From NCBI GenBank assembly GCA_900547255.1, contig URGC01000007.1, positions 1 through 35,332 of the forward strand: a DNA stretch of 35,332 bases, written 5' to 3'. The position numbers were made by a program, and so were the translations under genes. Under the pieces are notes generated by a model. The model saw only the letters and a program-made list of their open reading frames with translations, was not told where the DNA came from and did not search any database. Positions within the stretch are counted from its first letter, which is position 1; each line of letters opens with the position of its first letter. Of this stretch, positions 7,463-15,705 are shown one piece after another. The stretch comes from an uncultured Eubacterium sp. GTDB taxonomy: Bacteria > Bacillota > Clostridia > Lachnospirales > Lachnospiraceae.

Positions 7463-9190
7463 CTAGATCTGTGCCTGAGCATTGTAAAGCTTTGAATATT
7501 CCGGACATTGCTTCATTATCTCATCATGTGTTCCAATTACTGTATGTCCATCTTCCATCCATATAACCTTATCCATCTCTGGGAACAGATAAAGTCTGTG
7601 TGATATAATAACCACGATACTGTCAGCCGCCATCTTCTTCAGATTAGCAAATACCTGTTCCTCTGTATCCCTGTCTAATGCTGAGAATGGATCATCCAGA
7701 ATCATAACCGGTCTCTTATGGCTGAGGGTTCTTGCAAGTGCCAGTCTCTGCGCCTGTCCACCCGACAGTCTCACGCCGCCATTGCCTACCATAGTATCTA
7801 TGCCATCTTCCATCTCTGAAACTTCATTATCAAAACATACTGCTTTGATATAATCTTTTACTTCGACATTATCGCCCATAATAATATTATGCTTGATTGT
7901 ATCATTGAATAATTCAGGGTCATGTCCAAGATAACCGATAAGTCCAGTCTGTTCTACTGATGGTATATCCTTTAATTCTTTTCCATTAACCTTGATGCTT
8001 CCCTCATATGGATATTCACACAAAAATGTCTTTCCAAGTGTTGATTTACCACATGCAACAGCACCAGTAACACCTATTATCTGTCCCGGTTCTGCCTTAA
8101 ATGTTACATCTCTGTATATATCACTGCCGCCCGGATATGCGAAGCTTAAATGCTCTACATCAAGCTCTGCCTTATCCTTAACTCTGCTTATATCATCATA
8201 TCCAACACTGTTCATAAGAGGCTTGATTCTCTTCCATGAAACCTGTGCCTTATGAACTGCATTAAACAGCTTAGCAGCCTTAGATGACTTGTCTGAAAGC
8301 TTGATAAAACATGCAAGGAATGTTGTAAATGCGGCAACATCCCAACTGCACCAGCCTATTCCAAGTACATTTCTGCTTCCGAAATACAGAATAAATATTG
8401 TACCAATCATTGCAATAATTCTATACAGTGGCTGGAATATTGTAACCCATATATTGGCGCAGACTGCTGATTTCTCATAATCAGTCAGGTTCTTCTCATA
8501 TGCATCTTTTCTGTCATTCTCACGTCCGTATACACGATATGTAATCGCATTGCTGGCTCTGTCAAGTGTGGCTGCACTTAAAATTCCTGACTGCTCCTTA
8601 TATCTTGCACCAGTCTTCTGGACATTGCCTTTCATCTTCTCTGCAAGAATATATGACACTGGCGTGAATATCATACTAAGCAGCGCAAGTCTCCAGTCAT
8701 ATACAAGAAGCATGGCTGCGTATGCAACAAGCGCAACACCTGTATCAAATACTTCTGTTGTAAACTTTCTCATTCCCTCTACACAGTCGTCTACATCAAG
8801 GATGGCTTTAGTCATTACATTGCCTGTGCCCTCCTGTTCAAGCTCTATTCTGCTCTTATGGACAAGTGTATTATAAAGAATCTCTTTCATACGTTTGTTA
8901 ACATTGTTAGCAAATCGTCTTACATAAAATCTCTTGATATATCTTGATATCTGGACTACAGCGATAGATACTATGTACGCTGTGACAAGAATAAGCATAT
9001 CGTTAAACACTGCATTACCGCCCAATATATCAACAAGGCAGCCTGTCATCTTACCTTCAAACCAGGGACCTTCAAGAAGTCCGAAATTATATATAAGTCC
9101 TGATATCGTAACAATAAGCAGTACGACCCATTCAGCTTTGAAATATGACATTATTCTGTCTGCCTGAAATGCTTTGCCATTACTTTTCAT
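7463..9190 (-). CDS. ABC exporter subunit, permease fused to ATPase (first half of pair)
   Basis: Partner of the 5805-7451 subunit, 575 aa. Membrane helices occupy about 20-300 and the ATPase domain the rest. Walker A is GAVACGKST (about 376-384), the signature is a canonical LSGGQ (in GVRLSGGQAQR), and Walker B is MILDDPFSALD, with Asp where the catalytic Glu should be; the switch histidine is kept (IISHR). Asp here plus FSQGQ in the partner gives one consensus and one degenerate ATP site, as in known heterodimeric exporters (TM287/288 type). Its start overlaps the marR-family stop by about 11 bases, with AAGGA inside the marR gene, so translation is coupled. GTG at 9193 is a possible alternative start. 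Likely a drug or metabolite exporter under MarR control. Confidence 0.87.
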   Translation of the reverse strand: MKSNGKAFQADRIMSYFKAEWVVLLIVTISGLIYNFGLLEGPWFEGKMTGCLVDILGGNAVFNDMLILVTAYIVSIAVVQISRYIKRFYVRRFANNVNKRMKEILYNTLVHKSRIELEQEGTGNVMTKAILDVDDCVEGMRKFTTEVFDTGVALVAYAAMLLVYDWRLALLSMIFTPVSYILAEKMKGNVQKTGARYKEQSGILSAATLDRASNAITYRVYGRENDRKDAYEKNLTDYEKSAVCANIWVTIFQPLYRIIAMIGTIFILYFGSRNVLGIGWCSWDVAAFTTFLACFIKLSDKSSKAAKLFNAVHKAQVSWKRIKPLMNSVGYDDISRVKDKAELDVEHLSFAYPGGSDIYRDVTFKAEPGQIIGVTGAVACGKSTLGKTFLCEYPYEGSIKVNGKELKDIPSVEQTGLIGYLGHDPELFNDTIKHNIIMGDNVEVKDYIKAVCFDNEVSEMEDGIDTMVGNGGVRLSGGQAQRLALARTLSHKRPVMILDDPFSALDRDTEEQVFANLKKMAADSIVVIISHRLYLFPEMDKVIWMEDGHTVIGTHDEIMKQCPEYSKLYNAQAQI

Positions 9191-9683
9191 CACTATCTTC
9201 CTTCATATCTTCCGTATTCATTCCAATACTCTCAACAAGCTTTGCTACATCGGTAAATCCTGCTTTTCTCTGCATCTTTGAACGCCAGTATAACGTATCA
9301 AGTGTCTTACAGAATGTCTCTTTCTCATCTTCTGGAAGCTCTGCCAGAAGCCATTCATAGAATATGGCTTCTATATGCGCCTTGGAATTCTTCAACATCT
9401 CTGCCTTCTCTGTAGCGTATAATAGCTGGCTTCGTCCGTCTGCCGGATTAGGCTTGCGGTACAGGTATCCTTTGCTTTCCAGGCTCGCCGCCCGTCTCGC
9501 CGCAGCCCCCTTGTCAATCTTTAACTGCTCTCTTGCCTCTGCCTGTGTAATTCCCGGATTATGTCTGATAAGATGGATAAAATCGAATTCTGCTGTGCCT
9601 ATTCCATCTTCTTTCATAGTCTGTACTGTGAATTTACTCACCTCTCTTGCTATCTTGGTTATCTTTCTTCCAGTATCATCCAT
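9180..9683 (-). CDS. MarR-family transcriptional regulator
   Basis: Winged-helix repressor of 167 aa. The DNA-binding segment NPGITQAEAREQLKIDKGAAARRAASLESKGYLYRK (about 41-76; key residues are the helix-turn-helix after PGITQ and the arginines of AARR) is followed by the wing NPADGRSQL, the pattern of the MarR family. MarR dimers usually bind palindromes near their own promoter and release DNA when a phenolic or other ligand binds. GGAGG lies before the ATG. It heads the operon with the two exporter halves (overlapping start), which points to ligand-inducible export. I could not identify a convincing operator; the strong dyad upstream (9784-9830) reads better as a terminator. Confidence 0.86.
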   Translation of the reverse strand: MDDTGRKITKIAREVSKFTVQTMKEDGIGTAEFDFIHLIRHNPGITQAEAREQLKIDKGAAARRAASLESKGYLYRKPNPADGRSQLLYATEKAEMLKNSKAHIEAIFYEWLLAELPEDEKETFCKTLDTLYWRSKMQRKAGFTDVAKLVESIGMNTEDMKEDSDEK

Positions 9684-9782
9684 TACAATAATCCTCCATT
9701 TCTACAGCTATACACGACGCCATATCTTACATCTGATACTCCACAATACCTCTTTGAATCACATGTAAAAAATGCTAAACGC

Positions 9783-9830
9783 AAAAATAGATGTACCTAC
9801 ATCTAAATTGGATGATAGTACATCTATTTT
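9783..9830 (-). terminator. Rho-independent terminator of the chemotaxis receptor gene
   Basis: Perfect 13-bp arms AAAATAGATGTAC (9784-9796) and GTACATCTATTTT (9818-9830) enclose a further imperfect stem (CATC/GATG). Read on the minus strand the hairpin ends in a run of T before GCG, about 50 bases after the receptor stop. It could also stop transcription on the plus strand. Because it lies 100 bases before the marR-family start, a second role as operator cannot be excluded. Confidence 0.75.
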
Positions 9831-9881
9831 CTAAAGTCAATATTTAATTATCACTTTATTGCACATATTGTGCTGACACTA

Positions 9882-11150
9882 TTAACGTCTTCTAAGCTTG
9901 AATTCCTTTAATAATTCATCAAGAGATATAGCTGATGCTGTAAGCTCCTCGCTTGTAGCAGATGTCTCCTCTGCTGCTGCTGAGTTAGTCTGGATAACAT
10001 CATTAATAGACTCGATACCTGTCTTAATCTCCTGAACTGACTCTGCCTGCTTATCAGAAGAAACTCTGATATTGGCAACCTCACGAAGAATCTCATCAAG
10101 GTCAGTCATAACCTGATTCATAGCTTCTTCAGCTTCCTTAGTAATTCTGTTACCGCTCTCAACATCATGTAATGACTCTTCAATCAATGTCTTAGACATT
10201 GTTGCTGAATTAGCACTCTCCTCTGCAAGCTGTCTGATCTGGTCAGCAACTACTGCGAAACCTCTACCATGCTCACCAGCTCTTGCTGCCTCAATAGAAG
10301 CATTAAGTGAAAGAAGATTTGTCTGTGATGCGATATTCTCGATATCTGCAATAATCTTCTCGATATTCTGAGTTGTAGAATTAATCTTCTCCATAGCAGT
10401 TGTTAATTCCTGCATCTTATTCTGGCTGTCTGCTGCCTCGGCACCTACAACCTTAGCTTTGTCATGTACGACATCTGTTGACTTAGTATTATCAAGTACA
10501 TGTCCAGTTACAACTTCAATTGTAGTTGTGAGCTGCTGTACTGCTGCTGCCTGATTAGTTGCACCCTCAGCGATATCCTGTGAACTCTCGGCAAGCTGTC
10601 CGCTTCCTGTAGATACCTGCTCTGCTGATGTCTGGATTCCATGTAATGTATCACTAATCTTCTCAACCATCTCATTAAGCTCATCTAACACGCTCTTTAA
10701 CTGTCCAACATACATATCAGGACATGTACTGTTGACATTGAAATCGCCCTCTGAGAAATGTTCAACAACATATAAAAGATCTGAAACGACTATTTTTAAA
10801 ATATGAGCGGCTGTCTTAAGGCTGCCTGCAAGCTTGCCTATCTCATCTTCACCTTCATACTCAATCTCAACATCAAAATTACCTTCTGCAATCTGTTCAG
10901 ATGCTACTGCCATCTCCTTAAGAGGAAGTACAAGAAGCTCCTCTAATGAACACATCGCACGGTAGTTATAAAAGAAACCTACCAGTCCAACTACAACAAC
11001 TACTATTGCCCCCACAATATTCTTTGAAATAATCATACCGCCAAGTGCAATCAGTGCAATTATAAGATATGCCACATGCATACGTCTGAATATAATCGCA
11101 AGCTTTTCTTTTATTGGTTTACTTTTAATCTTCTCTTGAAGTGGACTCAT
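9882..11150 (-). CDS. Methyl-accepting chemotaxis protein without ligand domain
   Basis: Chemoreceptor of 422 aa that passes signals to the CheA/CheW array. Two adjacent membrane helices fill about residues 28-65 with almost no loop between them, so the usual periplasmic sensor domain is missing. A HAMP-like region follows (about 65-115; EGEDEIGKLAGSL) and then the long signalling coiled coil. Its hairpin tip carries the near-invariant core around IASQTNLLSLNASIEAARAG and GRGFAVVADQIRQLAEES. Such minimal receptors may sense membrane state or cytoplasmic cues, or act through other receptors. The start has AGGAGG. A -10 like TACAAT (minus strand, 11191-11196) is present but its -35 is poor. It is followed by the terminator at 9783-9830 and appears monocistronic. 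Confidence 0.93.
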   Translation of the reverse strand: MSPLQEKIKSKPIKEKLAIIFRRMHVAYLIIALIALGGMIISKNIVGAIVVVVVGLVGFFYNYRAMCSLEELLVLPLKEMAVASEQIAEGNFDVEIEYEGEDEIGKLAGSLKTAAHILKIVVSDLLYVVEHFSEGDFNVNSTCPDMYVGQLKSVLDELNEMVEKISDTLHGIQTSAEQVSTGSGQLAESSQDIAEGATNQAAAVQQLTTTIEVVTGHVLDNTKSTDVVHDKAKVVGAEAADSQNKMQELTTAMEKINSTTQNIEKIIADIENIASQTNLLSLNASIEAARAGEHGRGFAVVADQIRQLAEESANSATMSKTLIEESLHDVESGNRITKEAEEAMNQVMTDLDEILREVANIRVSSDKQAESVQEIKTGIESINDVIQTNSAAAEETSATSEELTASAISLDELLKEFKLRRR

Positions 11151-11288
11151 AAAACCTTTTCCTCCTAACTTTTATTAACATACTTTCTTTATTGTACATC
11201 ATATTTTCTTAATTTTCTATAGGTAGTTTTAAATTTTATTAATATACGACATAATTATACATAGATTTTTGAATATTTTTAAATAGAT

Positions 11289-11822
11289 TTAAAATTCATA
11301 TTTTACTATCTCACAATTCTTAACACCAAACTCAGCATACTCTTCATTCGACATTTCGTGAAAATATGACTGCACAACACGGGCTATTCCATTGTGGGCG
11401 ACAAGTATATATGTCTTATCAGAAGCCTTTATCTCATCAAGCAGGTTATATATTCTCTGCGCCAGATGGAGCATTGATTCTCCACCCTCATATCTTGTGA
11501 CGAACTGGCTTTTTGCCTGTGTGAATTCTTCGCCATCTCTTGGTGTTGATTCGTATTTACCGAAATTCTGCTCTTTAAGCCTGATTTCTTCTCTTGCTGG
11601 AATACCTGTAATCTCTGATATGTGCATTGCTGTATCCCTCGCCCTTATAAGCGGCGAATAAAGAATCTCATCCGCAGTAATCCCTTCGCTTACAATCTTC
11701 TTTCCTGTCTCAACTGCCTGTTGATGTCCAAGCTCTGTCAGCGCAATATCGGTTGCACCACATATCTTATTCTCTACATTCCATACAGTCTGTCCATGAC
11801 GAACAAAATATACACATCCCAT
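11289..11822 (-). CDS. Histidine phosphatase family protein (phosphoglycerate mutase-like)
   Basis: Cytosolic enzyme of 177 aa. The RHG motif with the phospho-accepting histidine opens the protein (VYFVRHGQTVWN, about residues 4-15), the second arginine region is SPLIRARDTA, and the second catalytic histidine is in VAHNGIARV near the C-terminus. Family members remove phosphate from sugar phosphates, phosphoglycerate, nucleotides or cobamide precursors. The short length fits a broad phosphatase rather than a glycolytic mutase. It stands alone between the receptor and the glycosyltransferase, with AGAAGAGG as a modest ribosome site. No terminator is obvious after it; the 138 bases to the receptor start are AT-rich. 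Confidence 0.87.
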   Translation of the reverse strand: MGCVYFVRHGQTVWNVENKICGATDIALTELGHQQAVETGKKIVSEGITADEILYSPLIRARDTAMHISEITGIPAREEIRLKEQNFGKYESTPRDGEEFTQAKSQFVTRYEGGESMLHLAQRIYNLLDEIKASDKTYILVAHNGIARVVQSYFHEMSNEEYAEFGVKNCEIVKYEF

Positions 11823-11914
11823 GACTGTACCTCTTCTCTTTCATAGTTAAAATACATTGATTATCTTATACTCAGTATACCGCAAAATCAATATACAATG
11901 TAACTGTATTTTTC

Positions 11915-12934
11915 TTATGCTCTTTTAAATTGTCCATGATATATTATATTTCTTCTTACATGAAGCAGCATGCACACAAATCTTACCCCGAATATATCTA
12001 TAAGTCCTGCCACTATCCTGTCTGCCCTTCTTAACGAACATTTACTGACCCATTCATTTTCATCAAGACTGTTCATAAGGCTTTTTCTCTCTGCCCTGGA
12101 TGCTGGGAGGTCGCTTATTGTCATAATAATGAAATAGCTCTCGCAGAAACAGTCCTCAAGCAACGTCTTTAAACGGCTGTCAAGCTTATCATTATGTCTT
12201 ATATCTTCAATATTGTTTATTACCTGCTCTAGTCTGTCAGACAGATTTTTATAATTATTGATACTTGTGATAGACCCACTTACACCCTTGCGGTATGCAT
12301 AGATAATCTCAGGCATGACCACAACGCTTTCCGCCGCAAGAATAACCTGCCACGTCAGCCTTAAATCCTCATAATTCCTTCCTACGGGATATTGAAAGCC
12401 ATTATCCGCAAAGAAGCTTCTTTTATAACAGTAACACCACGCACACAATCTATAAAATGTATTGCGCTCCAGCGCAAGCTCTAATACCTCTTTTAAAAAA
12501 TATGTGCCATCATACTCACATTGATATGATGGCAGCTCAAATTCGGCTTTTCTTATCTTTAATTCATCTTTATTCTCAAATGGCTGATATGAATACACCA
12601 CCATGTCGGGCTTATTCCCACATGCTGCCGCAATCTCTCCAAGATAATCTCCAAGCCAGAAATCATCGCTATCCACCAGAATAAAGTACTCTCCTGATGC
12701 ATTTTTTATCCCCGTGTTTCTTGCCACCGAAAGTCCCGCATTTTTCTGATGTATAACCTTGATTCTTGAAAATTCTTCACTGTACTTATCACACATCTGT
12801 CCAGAACCATCGTTAGAACCGTCATCCACCAGAATTATCTCATAATCATTATAACTCTGGCTAAGAATCGACTGAACACATTCGTCAAGATATTCCGCAG
12901 TATTGTACACTGGGATAATAAAGGAAAAGGTCAT
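11915..12934 (-). CDS. Glycosyltransferase family 2
   Basis: Sugar-nucleotide-dependent transferase of 339 aa with a GT-A fold. The N-terminus FSFIIPVYNTAEYLDECVQS is typical, nucleotide contacts come from VDDGSNDGSG (Asp37, Asp38), and the metal-binding motif is DSDD (88-91) after GEYFILV. The C-terminal part is helical with a basic tail and no clear membrane helix. It would add a sugar to a cell-surface glycan or lipid carrier; donor and acceptor cannot be told. No polysaccharide cluster surrounds it, so it is a solitary transferase. AGGAG precedes the ATG. It is the last minus-strand gene before the island. Confidence 0.87.
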   Translation of the reverse strand: MTFSFIIPVYNTAEYLDECVQSILSQSYNDYEIILVDDGSNDGSGQMCDKYSEEFSRIKVIHQKNAGLSVARNTGIKNASGEYFILVDSDDFWLGDYLGEIAAACGNKPDMVVYSYQPFENKDELKIRKAEFELPSYQCEYDGTYFLKEVLELALERNTFYRLCAWCYCYKRSFFADNGFQYPVGRNYEDLRLTWQVILAAESVVVMPEIIYAYRKGVSGSITSINNYKNLSDRLEQVINNIEDIRHNDKLDSRLKTLLEDCFCESYFIIMTISDLPASRAERKSLMNSLDENEWVSKCSLRRADRIVAGLIDIFGVRFVCMLLHVRRNIIYHGQFKRA

Positions 12935-13272
12935 AGATATTGTCTCCTATAAATGCTGGTTTATCATATGCATTTATAGATATAAGATATTACATCCAAT
13001 TCTCTTCTATCGTCTTGGACAATTGAATAAACATATCATAATATTTATTTTTAGTCTGATTAATAATGTCTAATGAGTTTCACTTTCTAAAGGATAAAAT
13101 GAGATTAATTTATGCGGAATACAATATAGAAAGACATTGCAGTACGGATGGATAGATGATATGATTTGTATGTAATTAATTTTTGATAATAGTGATTACA
13201 TACAATGCATATAGAACATGTAGCCCTTCTAGGCAGTCACAAATCTTTATGATGAAATAAGGTATCAGAAAT
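12935..13272. other. Intergenic junction with an 11-bp dyad and a short ORF
   Basis: These 338 bases separate the glycosyltransferase from the island's first gene and hold no full gene. At 13099-13155 an 18-codon frame (MRLIYAEYNIERHCSTDG) has a good AAAGGA site; it may be a remnant of a gene cut by the junction. At 13166-13176 and 13195-13205 are perfect inverted arms TTGTATGTAAT and ATTACATACAA, 18 bases apart. The ATGTAAT half-site resembles PadR operators. A possible plus-strand promoter is TTGGAC (13015-13020), 16 bases, CATAAT (13037-13042). Confidence 0.4.
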
Positions 13273-13946
13273 ATGGATAACATTTTTAAACGCACCAATG
13301 CTCACTGGGTACGTTATGATAAATATGAATGGAAAGAATTGACTGACGGTGTTTTATACCTTACTCCGGCAAAAGATGCCGTGATGTCACTTTACAATCC
13401 CATCAAGGAGTATGAGGAGCTGGTACTAACCGCTCTTGGAATTGGTCTTGATGTTATGCAGAAAAAAACAAGAAACGCTTTCTACGGAAGATTACCTCGC
13501 CTACTTCTTTCCTTTTGACAAGATCTCTTTTGTAAAAAAAGGTCGGGAATCTATGTGGAATACAGATAGCCGGGAAATGTTTGCGGTAATTATGACTTTA
13601 CAAGATAAGCCACAAGCAGTGCTTATGAGCTTTCAAAAGGAATATGCTGAAAGCTATGAATGGATTACCACGGTATTCTCTGACTGGGCTTTTACCTTTG
13701 TTACCAGCTTTCTGTATTATCAGGATTATGATGCGTTGGAGGAAGCAGAACGGAATGTGTACCGAAAAGGAATGCATTCAGATGATGTTTTCCTTTATGA
13801 TAACGGATGAAAACTCTACGCTGAAACTGTGCAAGCACTGTGGACAGATATTTGTAGCCAGCCGCTCCAATGTGCAGTTCTGTTCTCCGCAATGTAAAAA
13901 TAAGCATAATGTATATAAGTGTCGGGCGAAAAAGGATGAGGAATAA
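13273..13946 (+). pseudogene. DUF6076-like zinc-ribbon protein, two frameshifts
   Basis: Three reading frames join into one protein of about 220 residues. The first part (MDNIFKRTNAHWVRYDKYEW...) runs to the A7 tract at 13462-13468; the sense then continues one base later (ETLSTEDYLAYFFPFDKISF...) to about the T4 tract at 13788-13791; it continues one further base later to TAA at 13946. Both breaks are explained by one extra base in a homopolymer. The C-terminus is a zinc ribbon, CKHCGQIF...FCSPQCKNK, with CxxC and CxxxC pairs. The layout recalls DUF6076 proteins of Firmicute mobile elements; I am not certain of the name and no function is known. The RhuM-Fic gene follows by 45 bases. Confidence 0.6.
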
Positions 13947-13991
13947 ACAGATTCTTATTTGACAAGCTATAAACGAAATGGAGATGACCAA

Positions 13992-14924
13992 ATGAAAAAT
14001 GAGTTGATTACATTTAAAGATGGAACTTTAGAACTGAATGTACCTGTTTCGTGGGAGCAGGAAACAGTATGGCTTACACGAAATCAAATGGCGGAGCTTT
14101 TTGACCGTGATGTAAAAACCATCGGAAAACATATAAACAATGCCCTAAAAGAGGAGCTTGATAACTCAACTGTCGCAAATTTTGCGACAGTTCAAATGGA
14201 AGGTGGACGTGAGGTAGAAAGAAATATCGAACACTATAATCTTGATATGATTATCTCCGTTGGTTATCGTGTAAAATCCACACGGGGTGTCCAGTTTCGA
14301 AAGTGGGCAAACTCCATCCTGAAGCAGTACATAATTCAGGGATATGCTGTAAATACTAGCCGTATGAACCAACTCGGCGAGGTGATACGGATTATGAAGC
14401 GGACAGAAAACAGTCTGGATGCAAAGCAGGTGCTTTCGGTAATTGAAAAATACAGTCTTGCTTTGGACTTGCTGGATGATTATGACCACCAGACAATGAA
14501 ACGACCGGACGGAAACAAGGCAGTCTATATATTATCATATGAAGAATGCAGACAAGTCATTGACAGTATGAAATTTTCGGCTGATTCCGATTTGTTCGGC
14601 AATGAAAAGGATGATTCCTTTAAGGGTAGCATAGGTAATATCTACCAGAGCTTTGCGGGGCAGGATATCTACCCGACACTGGAAGAAAAAGCTGCAAATC
14701 TTTTGTATTTCATAACAAAGAATCACAGCTTTTCCGATGGCAACAAACGAATCGCAGCAACAATGTTTCTGTATTTTCTTGATAAAAATGGCATCCTATT
14801 TGCTGATGGAAATAAGCTGATTGACGATCATACACTTGTAGCACTGACGATTATGATTGCAGAATCAAAACCAGATGAAAAAGAAATGATGATAAGCGTG
14901 ATTATGAACTGTATTTGCGGATAG
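13992..14924 (+). CDS. RhuM-Fic/Doc fusion protein
   Basis: Two-domain protein of 310 aa. Residues 1-120 match the RhuM family (VWLTRNQMAELFDRD, then NLDMIISVGYRVKSTRGVQF), a phage-antirepressor-like module probably involved in DNA or protein binding. Residues 200-290 form a Fic/Doc domain with the core HSFSDGNKRIAA (His245, Asp249, Asn251, Lys252, Arg253). The NKR form is that of Doc, which phosphorylates EF-Tu, rather than the GNGR form of AMPylating Fic enzymes. It could be a toxin or regulatory kinase with a built-in control domain; no separate Phd-like antitoxin is adjacent. The start is the ATG at 13992 with GGAGATG upstream; a TTG at 13959 has no ribosome site. A perfect palindrome lies inside the gene at 14168-14192. 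Confidence 0.85.
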   Translation: MKNELITFKDGTLELNVPVSWEQETVWLTRNQMAELFDRDVKTIGKHINNALKEELDNSTVANFATVQMEGGREVERNIEHYNLDMIISVGYRVKSTRGVQFRKWANSILKQYIIQGYAVNTSRMNQLGEVIRIMKRTENSLDAKQVLSVIEKYSLALDLLDDYDHQTMKRPDGNKAVYILSYEECRQVIDSMKFSADSDLFGNEKDDSFKGSIGNIYQSFAGQDIYPTLEEKAANLLYFITKNHSFSDGNKRIAATMFLYFLDKNGILFADGNKLIDDHTLVALTIMIAESKPDEKEMMISVIMNCICG

Positions 14925-14966
14925 GGTGAAGCCATGACAATTGATACATTCATAGCGTAACGATAT

Positions 14967-15000
14967 GGACAGGACATTTATTGAGCCCTGTCCTTCTTCT
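14967..15000 (+). terminator. Terminator after the RhuM-Fic gene
   Basis: Arms GGACAGG (14967-14973) and CCTGTCC (14987-14993) with a 13-base loop are followed by TTCTTCT. It lies 42 bases after the RhuM-Fic stop. The T tract is broken by cytosines, so it may be only moderately strong. Confidence 0.65.
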
Positions 15001-15003
15001 ATG

Positions 15004-15032
15004 TTGTATCACTTTTTAAACAGTGCTACAAT
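15004..15032 (+). promoter_or_regulatory. Promoter of the YcxB-like gene
   Basis: A -35 TTGTAT (15004-15009), a 17-base spacer and a -10 TACAAT (15027-15032) lie 37 bases before the start codon at 15069 and directly after the terminator, as expected for a new transcription unit. Confidence 0.55.
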
Positions 15033-15068
15033 AAAGAAAATTTGATTTGATAGAGAGGAATATTTCTT

Positions 15069-15580
15069 ATGGTATCGTATAAAACAAATTTAACTGCTGA
15101 AAAAAGAAAAAGTTAGTTGAAATTGCTTTAGGAAGTCAAAAAAACATTAGAAAAAGAAAAGTGATAACACCTATTTGCTTTGTTTTGGCTATTTTAGAAA
15201 TACCCATTGCTTTATATTTTTGCATAAATGGCGTATATGTTTCTGGAATTACTTTATTGATATTCGGTTTTTTAATGTTGTTTTTGGCTTTTAAGGCAAA
15301 GAATTTTCAACGATTTGCACTAATGCAGGTAGAGAAACAACTAGATACGTTGTTTCAAGAGGGAGTGGTAGAATACATATTTGACAATGATGGCATTGTA
15401 ATCAAATCCCAAGTTGGAAATGGACAAAATTATTGGAATGCATTTAAAGAATATGGAAACTTCGAAGAATATATATTCATTAAAAGAAAAGACAATACAA
15501 TGATTTTAGTAGATAAAAACGATTTGACAAGTAATGAAACAGATGAATTACTGTCTTTACTTTCAAATAATATACATTGA
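15069..15580 (+). pseudogene. YcxB-like membrane protein, frameshifted near the start
   Basis: ATG at 15069 with GAGAGGAA upstream begins MVSYKTNLTAEKRK, then stops after 15 codons. The sense continues in another frame from about 15107 (KKLVEIALGSQKNIRKRK) through to the stop at 15580. One base missing in the A6/A5 run at 15100-15111 explains the break. Two membrane helices (PICFVLAILEIPIALYF and ISGI-like TLLIFGFLMLFLAF) are followed by a cytosolic domain with EYIFDNDGIVIKS and EEYIFIKRKDNTMILVDKND, the pattern of the YcxB-like C-terminal domain (function unknown). A shorter product from a GTG at 15161 is conceivable but lacks the N-terminus and a clear ribosome site. Confidence 0.6.
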
Positions 15581-15649
15581 TAGTTTTTAAATTCTGAATA
15601 GGCGAATTCCGGGTTTATGTTGAGTCTAGAGACACACGAAGTTTTGAAG

Positions 15650-15676
15650 TTGACGGATTGTTTATTGAGATATAAT
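15650..15676 (+). promoter_or_regulatory. Possible promoter of the 107-aa protein gene
   Basis: TTGACG (15650-15655) and a perfect TATAAT (15671-15676) lie before the gene at 15706. The spacer is only 15 bases, short for a standard promoter, so the call is tentative. The rest of 15581-15705 shows no gene. Confidence 0.3.
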
Positions 15677-15705
15677 TTCAATTCTATTGCTTATGGGGAA
15701 AGAAT

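Noticed and set aside
9784..9830. Long dyad before the marR-family gene as a MarR operator
   Set aside because: On the minus strand it has a T tract and follows the receptor gene at the right distance, so a terminator explains it better; it is also 100 bases from the marR start.
13959..13991. Longer N-terminus of the RhuM-Fic protein from a TTG
   Set aside because: No ribosome site precedes it, and GGAGATG directly precedes the ATG at 13992, where family homology also begins.
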